Positions 33,930 to 46,100 of a DNA stretch of 64,000 nt are shown in pieces. Position 1 is the stretch's first letter, and every line of letters begins with the position of its first letter. The translations under genes were made by a program, and so were the position numbers. Under the pieces are notes generated by a model. The model saw nothing but the letters and a program-made list of their open reading frames with translations. It did not search any database and was not told where the DNA came from. Source of the stretch: Mesostigma viride. Its lineage: Eukaryota > Streptophyta > Mesostigmatophyceae > Mesostigmatales > Mesostigmataceae. The stretch is from the NCBI GenBank assembly GCA_009746045.1, contig RPFO01000188.1, forward strand, positions 961,220 through 1,025,219, in the 5' to 3' direction.

Positions 33930-34380
33930 ATTCATCCATCCATCCATCCATTGGGGTTAATTTACTCCGTGACTCCCAAACGGAATTACCGGGGAGCACG
34001 TAGTAACCTGTATGGGAGCACATACATTTGTAACCGCACCATCTGCAGCTTTTCAGTTCTCGAGGTCGACTGTGAGGGTCCACGTCTCGGCGCTAAATGT
34101 GAGAACCGGGAGTACCAGGACCTTTTATAACAGGTCCTGCTTCTCGCTCTTGCTAAGGGGCTTGCACCAGAGGGCTCTACATTGGCATTTATACTGCCAT
34201 TACAGTAGAGGACAGCTCGGATGAGGATTACATCCCCATCTAGAGTGCTTAACGATTGGGGGATGATGCAGACGATATTTGTTTTAACTTTTGTGTAATT
34301 ATTTTTCTAATGAGATTAGCATAGTACTCCGGGGCATGCCTTTGCGCATGACACGCAAGTACTTACTTACTTACTTGCTA
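33930..34380 (+). mobile_element. LINE 3' ends, with hairpin and ACTT tail
   Basis: 33937-34000 holds (CATC)n, GGGGTTAA and a degraded CTCCGTGACTCCC hairpin. 34195-34375 is the 3' end of the ORF2 family: the last codons (VEDSSDEDYIPI, stop), then GATGATGCAGACGATATTTG, CTAATGAGATTAGCATAGTA, GCATGACACGCAAGTACTTA and a short (ACTT) tail. Confidence 0.65.
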
Positions 34381-34487
34381 CATTGGCGGGCTAGCGCGTG
34401 CCAGGCAATTGGGAGATGCGGTGGTCAATGTCGGCCTCACAGCTGGGGAGCAAACTGCCCAGCAGCCTAATGCTGGACCGGTATAAG

Positions 34488-34637
<150 letters not shown>

Positions 34638-34990
34638 GGCGCCTAGCTCGCACCAACCAGGTAGACACCTCACGTGCCCCCCCCGCACTGAGGACTGCGA
34701 CCAGCCCAGCCTGGCCGGCACCTCCTGACGTGCACTGGGCCCAGTGATGTTAGACGCCGCAAGGCCCGCACCTTCAAAGAACAGCTAGTAGAGGACATGG
34801 GGGGCCTAGGCCTCTCCGTGATTTGGAAGAAGATGATGGACAAGGCCAAGTGGGCCCAGGTCATAGAGGACAACGAGCCCCCCCCAGTGGGGAAGCGCCC
34901 GCGTGCCGGTGCGATCCCGCGGGAGGCACGCCAGATAGCTCCCCCTAGGGCAGCGTGCGGCTGCCTAGATAGATCGATGTTGTAGTTAGA
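34638..34990 (+). mobile_element. LINE ORF2 C-terminal fragment
   Basis: The plus strand encodes RLARTNQVDTS (34641-34675; compare LARTDQVDTS on the minus strand near 15240) and TFKEQLVEDMGGLGLSVIWK followed by MMDKAKWAQVIEDNEPPPVG (34767-34890). Frames are interrupted between the two, so it is a decayed copy. Confidence 0.7.
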
Positions 34991-35089
34991 ATGCTGTTAG
35001 ATAGATGTAGTATGTAGCCAAGGTAGATATATTAGACCGGTAGGAATGTTTGCACCCATCCATCCATTAATTAATTAATTAATTAATTA

Positions 35090-35240
35090 ATTAGAAACAT
35101 AACTCCGTTGGGAGTACATGTAGCACATATCCCTGAGAAGGGGCATATGGCTTTAAATACATTCTGGGCTACTTCCTGCAAGGGTGGGAATGTAAGCGAC
35201 CCTTGCTCTAGGTGCACCAGGGCACCTGCACCCTCATAAT
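35090..35240 (-). mobile_element. 3' end of the ORF1-type element
   Basis: It is the reverse complement of the 3' ends at 58680-58800 and 59090-59240, sharing GCCATATGCCCCTTCTCAGG and ACTCCCAACGGAGT. It is flanked at 35066-35092 by a TTAATTAATTAA tail. Confidence 0.7.
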
Positions 35241-35404
35241 CTTCACACTATGCCCAGCTAAGGGGGAGTATGTTATGTGGGGGAAGATCATCATAACTAT
35301 ACACGAGTGTCTGATCAGAATACACGAGCTATCCATCCATCAATCGGGGTTAATGCTCCGTGACTCCCCAACGGGAGCACGAGTCTAATTAATTAATTAA
35401 TTAA

Positions 35405-35641
<237 letters not shown>

Positions 35642-36660
35642 TGCGTGTCATGCGCATGGGCATGCCACGGAGTACTATGCTAATCTCATTAGAAAAAAAA
35701 ATACACGAAAGTAACAAATACAGTCTGCATCATCAATTAATTAGTTAATTAATTAAGAACATACCTGCTGGTTGTCTCCTTGATACCTCCGTGGGGAGGA
35801 TATGTAACACATTTCCCTGAGAAGACGCAGTCACGTGTCTATTAATTAATTAATTAATTTATTTATTTATCCCTGAGAAGGGGCATATGGGGCATAAGGG
35901 GACATTCTAGGCGACTCCCTGCAGGTCTGCATCGTGCCCCGACCATATAGACGCTAGAGGGGGATATAATCCTCATTTGAGCTGTCCTCTACTGTACATA
36001 ATGGCAGTACGTCCTCTGCTGTAATGGGCCGGTAAAACGTCTGGACCGGTAAGGGACGCGCCGGAGCCATCAACGAGAGAGGTCTGGCGGTATGTGGTTG
36101 AGCCCGACTGCGCCAGGGCCTCTGTCTTCTTGCTGACATTGAGCCCCACCGCGCGCTCGGGCCTCAATTGCCAGGCAGTCGATCGCGAGCCACATGTGTC
36201 TGTATACATGCATGCTCGATCCGTGCCCTCAAAGAGGGTGGTGTCCTGGCGCAGCGTGCATGAATCATTTGCGCTTTACTTATCTCCGCGTGGATCGTCA
36301 GCGCCCCACCGTGCCAGTACCGGTTGGCTACCTGCACCCCGGGGTCCCTACCCACGTACAATGCGAGCAAACCGAACTGCGCGCCTGACTCATTACGTAG
36401 TCAACCACAACAACTAATGGACAGGTATGGTGAGAGCACGCAGCCCTGCCTCTACGCCTTTCCTTTCGGACAACTGCTCTAGTCCTTACACAACGTTGGA
36501 ACGCCATGCGTCCATGAATAGTCGTTAATTGTTGTTGTTATTATTATTATCATTATTATTATTATTATTATTGGGGGCATCCGCGGGTTGGCTATGGTGA
36601 CAAACAGGCAATGCTTTTGTCTCGATCCTTCGACAAAAGGAATCCCGGCAATGCAATCCA
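35642..36660 (-). mobile_element. LINE ORF2 3' half with 3' UTR and tail
   Basis: On the minus strand, starting near 36475, the frames read RKGVEAGLRALTIP (a decayed RQGCxLSP motif), DTTLFEGTD (the residues after the lost YAD of YADD, near 36225) and GLNVSKKTEALAQ. The frame ends in VEDSSNEDYIPL with a stop at 35954. It is followed by the same 3' UTR as at 34262-34375 and an (ACTT)n tail at 35405-35641. A (TTA)n tract interrupts it at 36530-36572. Internal stops mark it as dead. Confidence 0.7.
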
Positions 36661-37012
36661 ACAGGCCTCAGCCAATTAGTACACATTAATTAATTAATTA
36701 ATTAATAGACACGTGACTGCGCGTGTTAGAACACATACCAACCGGTAAGGTTCTCTCTAGATATACTCCGCACCCCGAAGATCCTAACTGACATCAGTCA
36801 GATTACTTGTAATAGATTCCAAGGTAATGTCCCGTACCGTCCAGGGCCCAACCAAGGACCATTGAAAGGGTACACCGCACATACCTGTCCCAAAAGTCAA
36901 GTCAGGCCAGCAATCATTTCATTTTGGCCGTACAAAGGTTTCAGCCGTCAACACTTAAACCAGAATCCCGTCCACTTGGATGTACTAGTATCCACACTGT
37001 CAGAAAATACTG
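36661..37012. other. Spacer between LINE copy and CFAP43 3' end
   Basis: Contains TTAATTAATTAATTAA at 36687-36703 and otherwise no recognisable feature. Confidence 0.5.
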
Positions 37013-37017
37013 TTACA
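37013..37017 (-). terminator. TGTAA poly(A) signal of CFAP43
   Basis: TTACA on the plus strand (TGTAA on the minus) lies 107 nt after the CFAP43 stop codon at 37124-37126, a normal spacing for algal 3' UTRs. Confidence 0.55.
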
Positions 37018-37123
37018 CTGTGTACAGCCATCACAACGATCACTACACAAACTACCTTTCTCGTTGCGACCGGTAGATGCCCAGACAATAAAATTTTAAA
37101 ACATGAATGGGAGTAAATCGGCA

Positions 37124-40100
37124 TCAGACAATGCGCACATCTGGGCCAAGTATGCGCCGTTCCTGCTGCGGCTTTAGCACTGGGAACGTGCGGTCCTTGA
37201 GCCGCTTCAGCTCGCGCTGCAGCTCGGCCATCTCCTGCTTCTGGTTGGACACAATCTCCCGCAGCTTGTGGTTGGTGGTGATCGACCGGAACACGGCCGC
37301 GTGGCGCCGCGGCTCTTCCTGCAGCGACCGTTGGCGCATACGCAGGATCTTCTGCGGCTCCACCATTGCAGACTCGATGATCGTGGTCTTCTCCTGCCGA
37401 TACCAAGGGGCAAAGGATGGTATTAGCAGGATAGCAATAGGATTGTTTTAGTATTTTTGTTCATCAGTATATATAAAATGGGGGAGCAGTCCGGGGCAAA
37501 GGGACCGAGCGGGATGTAGGGATCGGGGAAGGGAGGAAGGCACAAGAGGCCAATCAGGACAGGTCGCCTCAAGAGGAAACCCGCATGTGCTTACCCACGA
37601 CCCCGTGATTGATTCAGGCCACTCTCACGCTTGGGCCCGGAACCAATTTTTTTTAGGGGTACCACCTATTTCCCGAAGTTCCTCTCATGCTTGGCCGAAA
37701 TTCACCCTGTTTCGGCTCCGTCCTCTCACGCTTGGCCGACATAGGTTCCTACTTCCAAAGTGGATCGGCGCGGCGCCCTGCTGTTTGGCTGGGAGTCACC
37801 AATTTCAGCTTGTCCCAGCTCCTGGCTTGGGACAAGGACGAAATTGGTTAATAGGACTGCTCTGAACGTGTACTGAACAAAAGTCGTGCGTCCTGCGGAA
37901 TGTACCGTACCTAGTACGTAGTTTTGAGTCCGATGTATTAAGTTTATGATCAGCTGCGCATGTCCTTCCCACACGTGCCATAGCTTAACGACGACAAGTT
38001 AAGGAATTGGACCCGAAAAAGGAATTCGGTCACCTGGATTTGGCTACGGAAAAGGTGCTTGTCCCGGGCATAAAAAAAAACTGGGACAAGGAGGGGACGA
38101 ATCCCAAAAACCAATACGTTCCGGGCGCTCAAGCGTGAGAGTGGCCTAAGAAATGGCGCACGATGACCCCTCATTACTAATCAATCGATGCAGAGTACAC
38201 GCGCGTGCATACTCATACAACAACCCCTCATTACTAATCAATCGATGCAGAGTACACGCGCGTGTACACTCGTACAACAACCCCTCATTACTAATCAATC
38301 GATGCAGAGTACACGCACGTGCACACTCGTACAACAACCCCTCATTACTAATCAATCGATGCAGAGTACACGCACGTGCACACTCGTACAACAACCCCTC
38401 ATTACTAATCAATCGATGCAGAGTACACGCGCGTGCACACTCGTACAACAACCCCTCATTACTAATCAATCGATGCAGAGTACACGCGCGTGCATACTCG
38501 TACAACAACCCCTCATTACTAATCAATCGATGCAGAGTACACGCGCGTGCACACTCGTACAACAACCCCTCATTACTAATCAATCAATGCAGAGTACACG
38601 CGCGTGCAAACTCGTACAACAACCCCTCATTACTAATCAATCGATGCAGAGTACACGCGCGTGCACACTCGTACAACAACCCCTCATTACTAATCAATCG
38701 ATGCAGAGTACACGCGTACTCGCGCATACACCCCCTGATTCCAACGCTCGACATTACTAATCCCTGTTGACACTTACAGGGTTGTACTTGTACCCCTATA
38801 CCCACATCAGTGTACGCACACCTAACGAGTTCACGATGTTATCTTCAAGTGCTCCAAGGTAATTATGTCGCTAAATAAACGGTGGCATTCGCTCGCCCAG
38901 AACCCAGCGGCACCCCCGCCCCGGCCCAACCCCCACCCCAACCCCAGCCCATTCCACCCCGGATGAAACTGAACCGACTTAACACACGAGTAGAGAAGCC
39001 AATGGACTGAGCGACTCACGTGGATGTCAGCGTTCTCCGCCGCCTTGTCCTGCGCCTTGTCCTCCACGGCGGCGGCCCGGCGCGCCATGCTGGACACGTT
39101 GTCAGCGTGGAACTTGGCCATCGCCTGCAGGCGCGCGCTGAGTGCTGCCTCCTCGATCGCGCTGGGTACTTTGCTCTCGTCCTTGAGCGCGGCCTGCAGG
39201 TCCTTGGTGACGCGCAGCAGCTGCAGCTCCTTGATCTTCGAGATGAGGTCATCGATGGTGAGATCCCTCTGCTGACACTCCCACTGGAGCGTGTAGATGT
39301 CACGCCGGCCGTCACGGAACTGACCCTGTTTGGGGCAAGAGAGGGGGGGAGGGCGAAGGGAAGGGGAAGGAAGAAAAGGGAAAGGGGGGAGAAGGGAAGG
39401 GGAAGGGCAAAAAGAAAAAGGAAAGGGGTAAAAGTTGAGGGGTGAGGGGTAAGGGTGAGGGTTGAGGGGTAACGGATAGGGGATAGGACGTAGGAGGGTC
39501 ACATAGAGGGCTTACTTGGCTGCTTAGGTTTCCTACTACTACCCTCGCCCTCTGTTGCTACACACTTGCTACTCTGGTTCGATAGATTAACATGATCGCT
39601 AGTAATAGCTGTATATCTACTGATAGCGCCTTCATTTATATGCTGGCGACTCTTGAAAGATTCCTAGTCAACCATTGATATGACTTCAACAGTAGTGGCG
39701 TCCCAGGGATTTCATACCAGTGTGTCCAGCTTGCCCTCCCCGTTTGGTATAGGATTTGCAGATAATAGTATATATACAGTAGCGACGCTATTTGAATATC
39801 ATACCAGTATGTCCAGCTTCTGCTTGCCGTGTGCCAGGATCGAAGCATTCAGCTTGTGGATCTCCCCCCGGTGCATGAGCACGGCCTCGCCATAATCCGT
39901 GACCACCGACGCCTGCGGGACCTCCACCTGGCCCTGCTTGAGCGTCAGCGAGACATCCATGTCCAACCCGAGCCGTGCCGCGTCCTTCTTTAACGCGTCT
40001 AGCGTCCGCAGCGACGCCTCGATCGTCGCCCGTGCGTGCTCATCCGCGTCCGCCAGCTCACCAAGCTCCCGCAAGTTCCCGCCCAGCACCGCCGCCAGCT

Positions 40101-43100
40101 CATAGATCTCCCGCTCCTTGGCCAGTTTCGCGTCGCGGAACTCCCCCAGCTTCTCCCACACCCAGCCTTCCAGCCCATCCGGCAAATTCTCTGTTGACAG
40201 CGCGGTCCGGCTCGCCGCGCCGTCGCGCTGGACATGGCGAATCAAGTCGGAGAGACGGTATGGATCCAACGACGCCTCGGCCGCGCGCAACTCCGCCAGC
40301 AAGGCGGCACTCTCTGCTGCCGTCATGCACAGTGTGCCCCCGGGGCCTGCACCCCCGCCACCCCCGCCGGCACTAGGGGACAAACCCACCGGAGGGGATA
40401 ACGACGCCCCCCCCGCTTGCGATGACCGCAAACCCTTTGGCCCCGGCCGGGCGGATCCTGGTTTGCTAGCATCTCCCAGTGAGGCCTCGGCCCCGCCCGG
40501 CTTGGTGGAATCGGTGGCGGCAGCATCGGCACGGGTGCCCACGGGGGCGGTACTCGCCCGTGAACCCCCCCCCCCAACGGCCGCGCCCATGCCGCCCTGC
40601 TCCGAGCCCCCCATGTGTTCATCCCAGTGCTTGAGAGCGAGATCGGGCCCCATGCAGGGTAGGGGCGCGCCGGGCGCCCTCGCGGCCCTTGCGGCGGCGG
40701 AGACGGCCTGCAGGCTCAACGGCCGGCTGCGGAAGAGCCTCAGCAGGTCCTCGACATACTCCTCATGCTCGCTGAAGTCCCGTCGGAACGCCTTGTCCAG
40801 CTGGCGGTCCTCAGTCACCAGCGCATCGTGCGCCGCCCGCTGCGCCTCCACCTCGCGGCGCAGCGACGCTAGTGCCGACTGCCGCGCCGCTTTCGTGAGC
40901 TTGAGCCCCTCAAGCTGCCCCCCCACGGCCGCCGACTGCCGGCCCATGTCGTCCAGCCCCTGCATGATCAGCGACAGCTGTACGATCTGCAGCTCGCGGA
41001 GCGCCACGTCCTCGTCCACTTGGAGCCGCGTCAGGAACAGCTTCTTCAACTTTGCATCAAAGTTTGTCGTGAGCGTGTCCACCTCGGCGCGCAGCTGCCT
41101 CAGCTCGGCCTCGAGGATCTTCCGGGCCTTCTCCTTCTCTTCCAGGTACGCGGCCAGCTTGGCCTGGTACTCGGCCAGCCGCTTGGTCTGCTCGTCGCTC
41201 AACGTCTCCGCGGGCTGGTCCATCCATGGCTCTCGCTCCGACTCCAGGTCCCGCTCGCGTTTCCCTGCCAGGGACCCGCCCATCATCATGCGGAGCGCGC
41301 GCGCACGGGCCTCGTCCATCGCGCTGAGTCGCTGACGCTCCTCCTCCGCCTTGTCGCGCTCCTCCTTGAGCTTGCGCTCGGCCTGGGGGGGGGGGCCCGG
41401 CGGGGAGGAGGCAGGGGCCAGAAGAAAACGCCGCAATCATAGTGAGACGCCGTGATAACGCCGCAATCATAGTGAGACGCTGTGCTGACATGCCGTGATC
41501 CCGTGCGGTGATCCAACGCGGTAACCAGACAGGTCGAGGAAGGGGGGAGGGGGGAGGGAGGGAGGGAGGGGGAGGGGGGGGGGAGGGGAGGGGGGAGGGG
41601 GAGGGGGGAGGGGGAGGGGGGAGGGGGAGGGGGGGGGGGAGGGGGGGAGGGGGAGGGGGAGGGGAGGGGGAGGGGGAGGGGGAGGGGGAGGGGGAGGGGG
41701 GGGGGGGAGGGGGGGGAGGGGGGAGGGGGGAGGGGAGGGGGAGGGGGAGGGGGAGGGGGAGGGGGAGGGGGGAGGGGGAGGGGGGAGGGGGAGGGGGGAG
41801 GGGGAAGGGGGGGAGGGAAGGACGAGCATGGCAACGGCCATGTCTGGTTCGTAGAAAGAGAGGGGAAGGGGCACAGAAAGCAAAGGGGCAAAAGGATACA
41901 CCGTCCGCATTGGTAGGTATACTAAATAATTATGAGGCTGGGCACGATAAATAAAACAAAAGAATTTTAATTATCTAATTCCCGAGTGTACTGAACTGTA
42001 GTTTTTGAAGCTACCAAACAAACAAAGAAAGTGTAAATAAATATTATTTTCCTGTCACGTGTGCAGCTTTCTCGCTAACAAACAAAGAAATATTAAATCT
42101 CTGGCTGAAAAATGTGCTTTTCCTAGCCGTCAGAGCAGTGCATCCGGCTGGGTTATACAGAACAAAGTCAACAAAAAAAGAATTATTGAACTTCGCAGCC
42201 AGTTCAATGGTTGTTCGGTAACCAAACAAACAAACTAATAATTAATTAATTGGGCGGGCACAGTAGCACTTTCAACCAATAAAACGCTATGGTCTAATTC
42301 CGAAGGGCCTTTCGGCTGAACCGAATTAAAACTACCAATGCGGACGGTGTACGGAAAGGATACGTCCAGGCCAGTTTTACCTGATTGGTAAACCAGGAGA
42401 ACAAAAGGAATTTTTTTGTCCTTCCTGTTACTTATCATCCTCACCTCAGCCAGGTACTTCTCCACCAACAGCCTCCTTGTCCTCCACCAACGGACCAGGG
42501 AGCACCTGCAACATCCTTAATACCCTTGTCCTTACGGCATCCTTTATAATTTCACTAACAGTTCAAATGAATATTATTTTAAGATGGATAATTTTATACT
42601 AACCCACTCACCGCGGTTAGGTACTTCTCCACCTTGATCTCCTTGTCATCCACCACAAGGAACGCGTCGGGCGTCTCACTCCCCGCCAGCTGCGGCGCGG
42701 GCAACTCCGGCGGCAACACCAGCTCCCTGCTGATCTCCGCCATCCGCTTCTGCTTGTCCTCCACCACCTCGATCACATCCCCTTTCTCCTTGAGCAGTGC
42801 CGCAGCGTCCTCGTTGAATGCGAGCCGCCGCCGCCGGATGTCTGCGTGGAGGAACAAGACCTGCAGCCGCCGCCGGTGGCTCGTGAACAGCTCCAACGCG
42901 TGGTACTGGGGGGACGCCGGGTCATAGGGGGGCAGCACAGGGAGTGCCGTGGGGGGGGCTTCCTGCATGGTCACCCGCCGACTGCTCGCCGGGGGTACCC
43001 CCCGTGGGTTCAGCGATGCCGCGAATCGCGCTGACCCGTAGGAAGGCTCCGACAAACCATCGGCATCTTCTGCGATCCCGGAGGCCTCGGGGGTGGGGGT

Positions 43101-46100
43101 CGCCCCGCGGGACACACCCGTGGGCCGGGCGCTGGGGGCCCGGGACCCTGGTCCGGCCGGCGCAGGGTCTGCCGCGACGCGGGGCAGCGAGGCGCTGCTC
43201 TCCTCCGGGAGCGCCCCCGTGTCGTTGTCGTGATGGTGCTGACTGGACTTGGGCCGTGCCGCATGGCGCAGGAAGAGCGCGGAGAGCATGGGGCCAAACT
43301 GGCCCTCGGCGGCGAGCGCCTCGGTCTCGGCGCGCGCCACCTGGCGCAGGTAGGTCGCGTGGCGCAGCGTGCCGAGCTCGGGGTCGGCGCGGCGGCGGAT
43401 CGGGTAGTTGGGGACCTCGACCTGGTCGCGGCCGGCGGTGGCGTGGCGCAGCACGCGCAGCGTGAGACCTTTGGCCTCCATGGGCGCTACGCACTGGTGG
43501 CGGAGGAGCTCGCGGAGCGCCTCACGGCGCCACATCTCCGCCATCATGCTGCAGCGAACCTGGGGAGGTGGAGGGAGAGTGGGGGGAGGAGAAGGGAGGA
43601 GGAAGGGAGCAGGACAACACGGGAGGGAAGCAAGGGAGGGTCGGAAAGAAGAGAAGACGGGGCGGGGAGGGGGAAAGGAGAGGATCATTGGGTGGGTGGG
43701 TGGGTGGGGGGGAGAAGAGGGGGGAATGAATGAGGAATGCGGGCAAGAGAGAAGAACAGGAGGTGAGGAGCGAGAGAAGAAAGATGAGGGGAAGGGGGTG
43801 ATGTGGCGTAAACAATTGGCAACATGAATCAGCAGCGGTGGTCAAGGTGGCAGGGGCACCGCCACCGCCGCCACTGCTGCTGCTGCTGAACGTATACTAA
43901 TGAATACCGCACCGGCATGCTGATGGATGAACATTGACACTGCATGCAGATCATCTGGACAATGCTTCCTATGCTACTGAAGTAAATGATCTATAGTACA
44001 TGAATCTAGCGAAGTTCCGCACCCCACCTGCTCCACACGCGTGTGACCTGCTTCTCCAGCATTCATACAGCCACATTTGTACCACATCTGTCTTATGCTC
44101 TCATTTTTCATGCATTTGTGCAATGCTGCGTGTCCTGCATAAGATACAAACCACCCCCAAACTGCTCCATGCGCTCCGCCTGCTTCTCAAGCAACGCCCC
44201 GTGCAGCTGCACGTCCACCACAAAACATATCATGTAATTAGCATGGCACACATCTACTGGTCTAGTAGTACTACTAGACAAACCACCCCCCACGTGCTCC
44301 ACGCGCTCCGCCTGCTTCTCCAGCAACGCCCCGTGCAGCTCCCCGTCCACCACACACAAAATATATAGTAGTACATATATGTATAATTCGATTGGCACAG
44401 ATCTACTAGTCTAGTAGTACTACTAGACAAACCACCCCCCACCTGCTCCACACGCTCCGCCTGCTTCTCCAGCAGCGCCCCGTGCAGCTCCGTGTCCACC
44501 ACAAAATCTGCCCCATGCAGCCGCTCTGCCTCCTCGGCACGGTCGTTCCTCGCCTTCAGGTCCAGCAGCCGCGCGCCCAGCTCCCTCACACGCCTGCGCA
44601 TGCCGTCCCGCAGCCGCTCGCGCTCCGCCTCCCGCCCTGCGTCCATCTCCGCCTCCAGCTTGGCCAGGTACCCTGGCAGGCCCTCGTACACGCCGCCGGG
44701 GCCTCTCCTCTCAGGCACTGATGAGTTGGGAGCCGCGCCCTCGAGGGCCATGATCGCAGCCAGCGCCGCGACGTCCAGGCTTTTGCTAGATCCCTTGTCG
44801 AGGCTACGGTTAGACCCCTTGTCCGCCGCCGTCGGGGCCGCTTTATCCCCAGGCTCGCCCGACCCCGTTACACGCCGACTCGGACCCCGGCTGTTGCGGC
44901 CCGGGCCCGATCCCGCCACGCCCGCGCTGTTTCCTGCGGTCGCGCCCCCTTTCCCACCCCCCTCAGCGCCTTCCCCCAACGCGCCGGCACCGCTGGCGTC
45001 CGCCCCCTCGTCACCACCAGGGAGGATCATCTCTTCCATCGCCACGGCGCATATGCTGGCCGCGTCGGGCGCCCCGTCCTCGCCCGCGACCACCGAATGC
45101 TGCATCGAGTGGCGTCCCCGCTCCCCGCTCTGTCTCCGATGGCCGGACTCGTGCAGGTTGACGGGCCGGGTCGACCCCGCCAGCGCTGCCAGCCGGTACG
45201 CGTCCTCGAATCTCACATTCTCCCAACCCCCGTGCGGGTGACCCGCGCTCCCACTCTTATGCTGACCGCTGGCACCTGGCGGGGTACTTCCAGGGCCCGA
45301 CTTGGCGGATCCCCCCGTGTGCTGCCCCCCTGGGAGGGAGAAGCGGATCAGGCGGACAACGCCGTCCCGCCCGGCGGTCGCGAGCCCCTCCGCCATCCAG
45401 GCCAACGCCGCGACGCCACCTGTCGCGTGCTCATGCAGCACCCACTTGGCGAGCTGCTGGAGGTCACCCGCGGTCCACAGGCACACCCACCCGTCGGCGC
45501 CGCCCGTGGCCACGACCGCGCGCGAGGGGGAGAGCGCCATGCAGGTGGCCGGCTTGTTGTGGCCCATCGACGCCAGTGTCTCGATTGTCGGGCTCAAGTA
45601 GATCGTGTCCATCTTGCCAGGCCCCATGGCCCGAATCGGTCCCATCCCGCCCGCCCCCGCGCTGATGCTGCCGCGCGCGCCGGCCGCCAAGTTGCTCACG
45701 CTGCTGCGCTCGCTCGCATCCGCGATCAGCCCGCGGAGCGCCGTAGGGAACTCCATCAGGTCCGGCGTGACAAGGAACTTGCGCAGCACATGGTCGCTCC
45801 CCAGCGCCAGCAGCTCATGTGACCCCTGGCCCACCGCCGCGCAGCCCGTGGGGAGGAACGCCTCATCCGGCTGCGGTGTGCAACCCTGGGGTGTATCCGC
45901 GCCGTACGCCTGGAGCACGAGGATCGCGTCCGCGGGCCAGTGCATGGAGACCACCACCCGGCAGAGCCATTCGTCAGGGACACGGAGGCCTGACGGGCGA
46001 GGCCCGGACGCGTTCGGGGCGGGGGGCATGAGGAACATGAGCTCCCCGTTGGACAGCGCGAGCACGAGCTGGGGCCGTTGGCGGCCGTCCAGGGACCAGG

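Noticed and set aside
38146..38770. 205-residue open frame with a 19-residue repeat
   Set aside because: 57-bp minisatellite, open on both strands, inside a CFAP43 intron.
41286..41954. Pro/Ser-rich and Gly-rich open frames
   Set aside because: Artefacts of the (GGGGGA)n tract in a CFAP43 intron.
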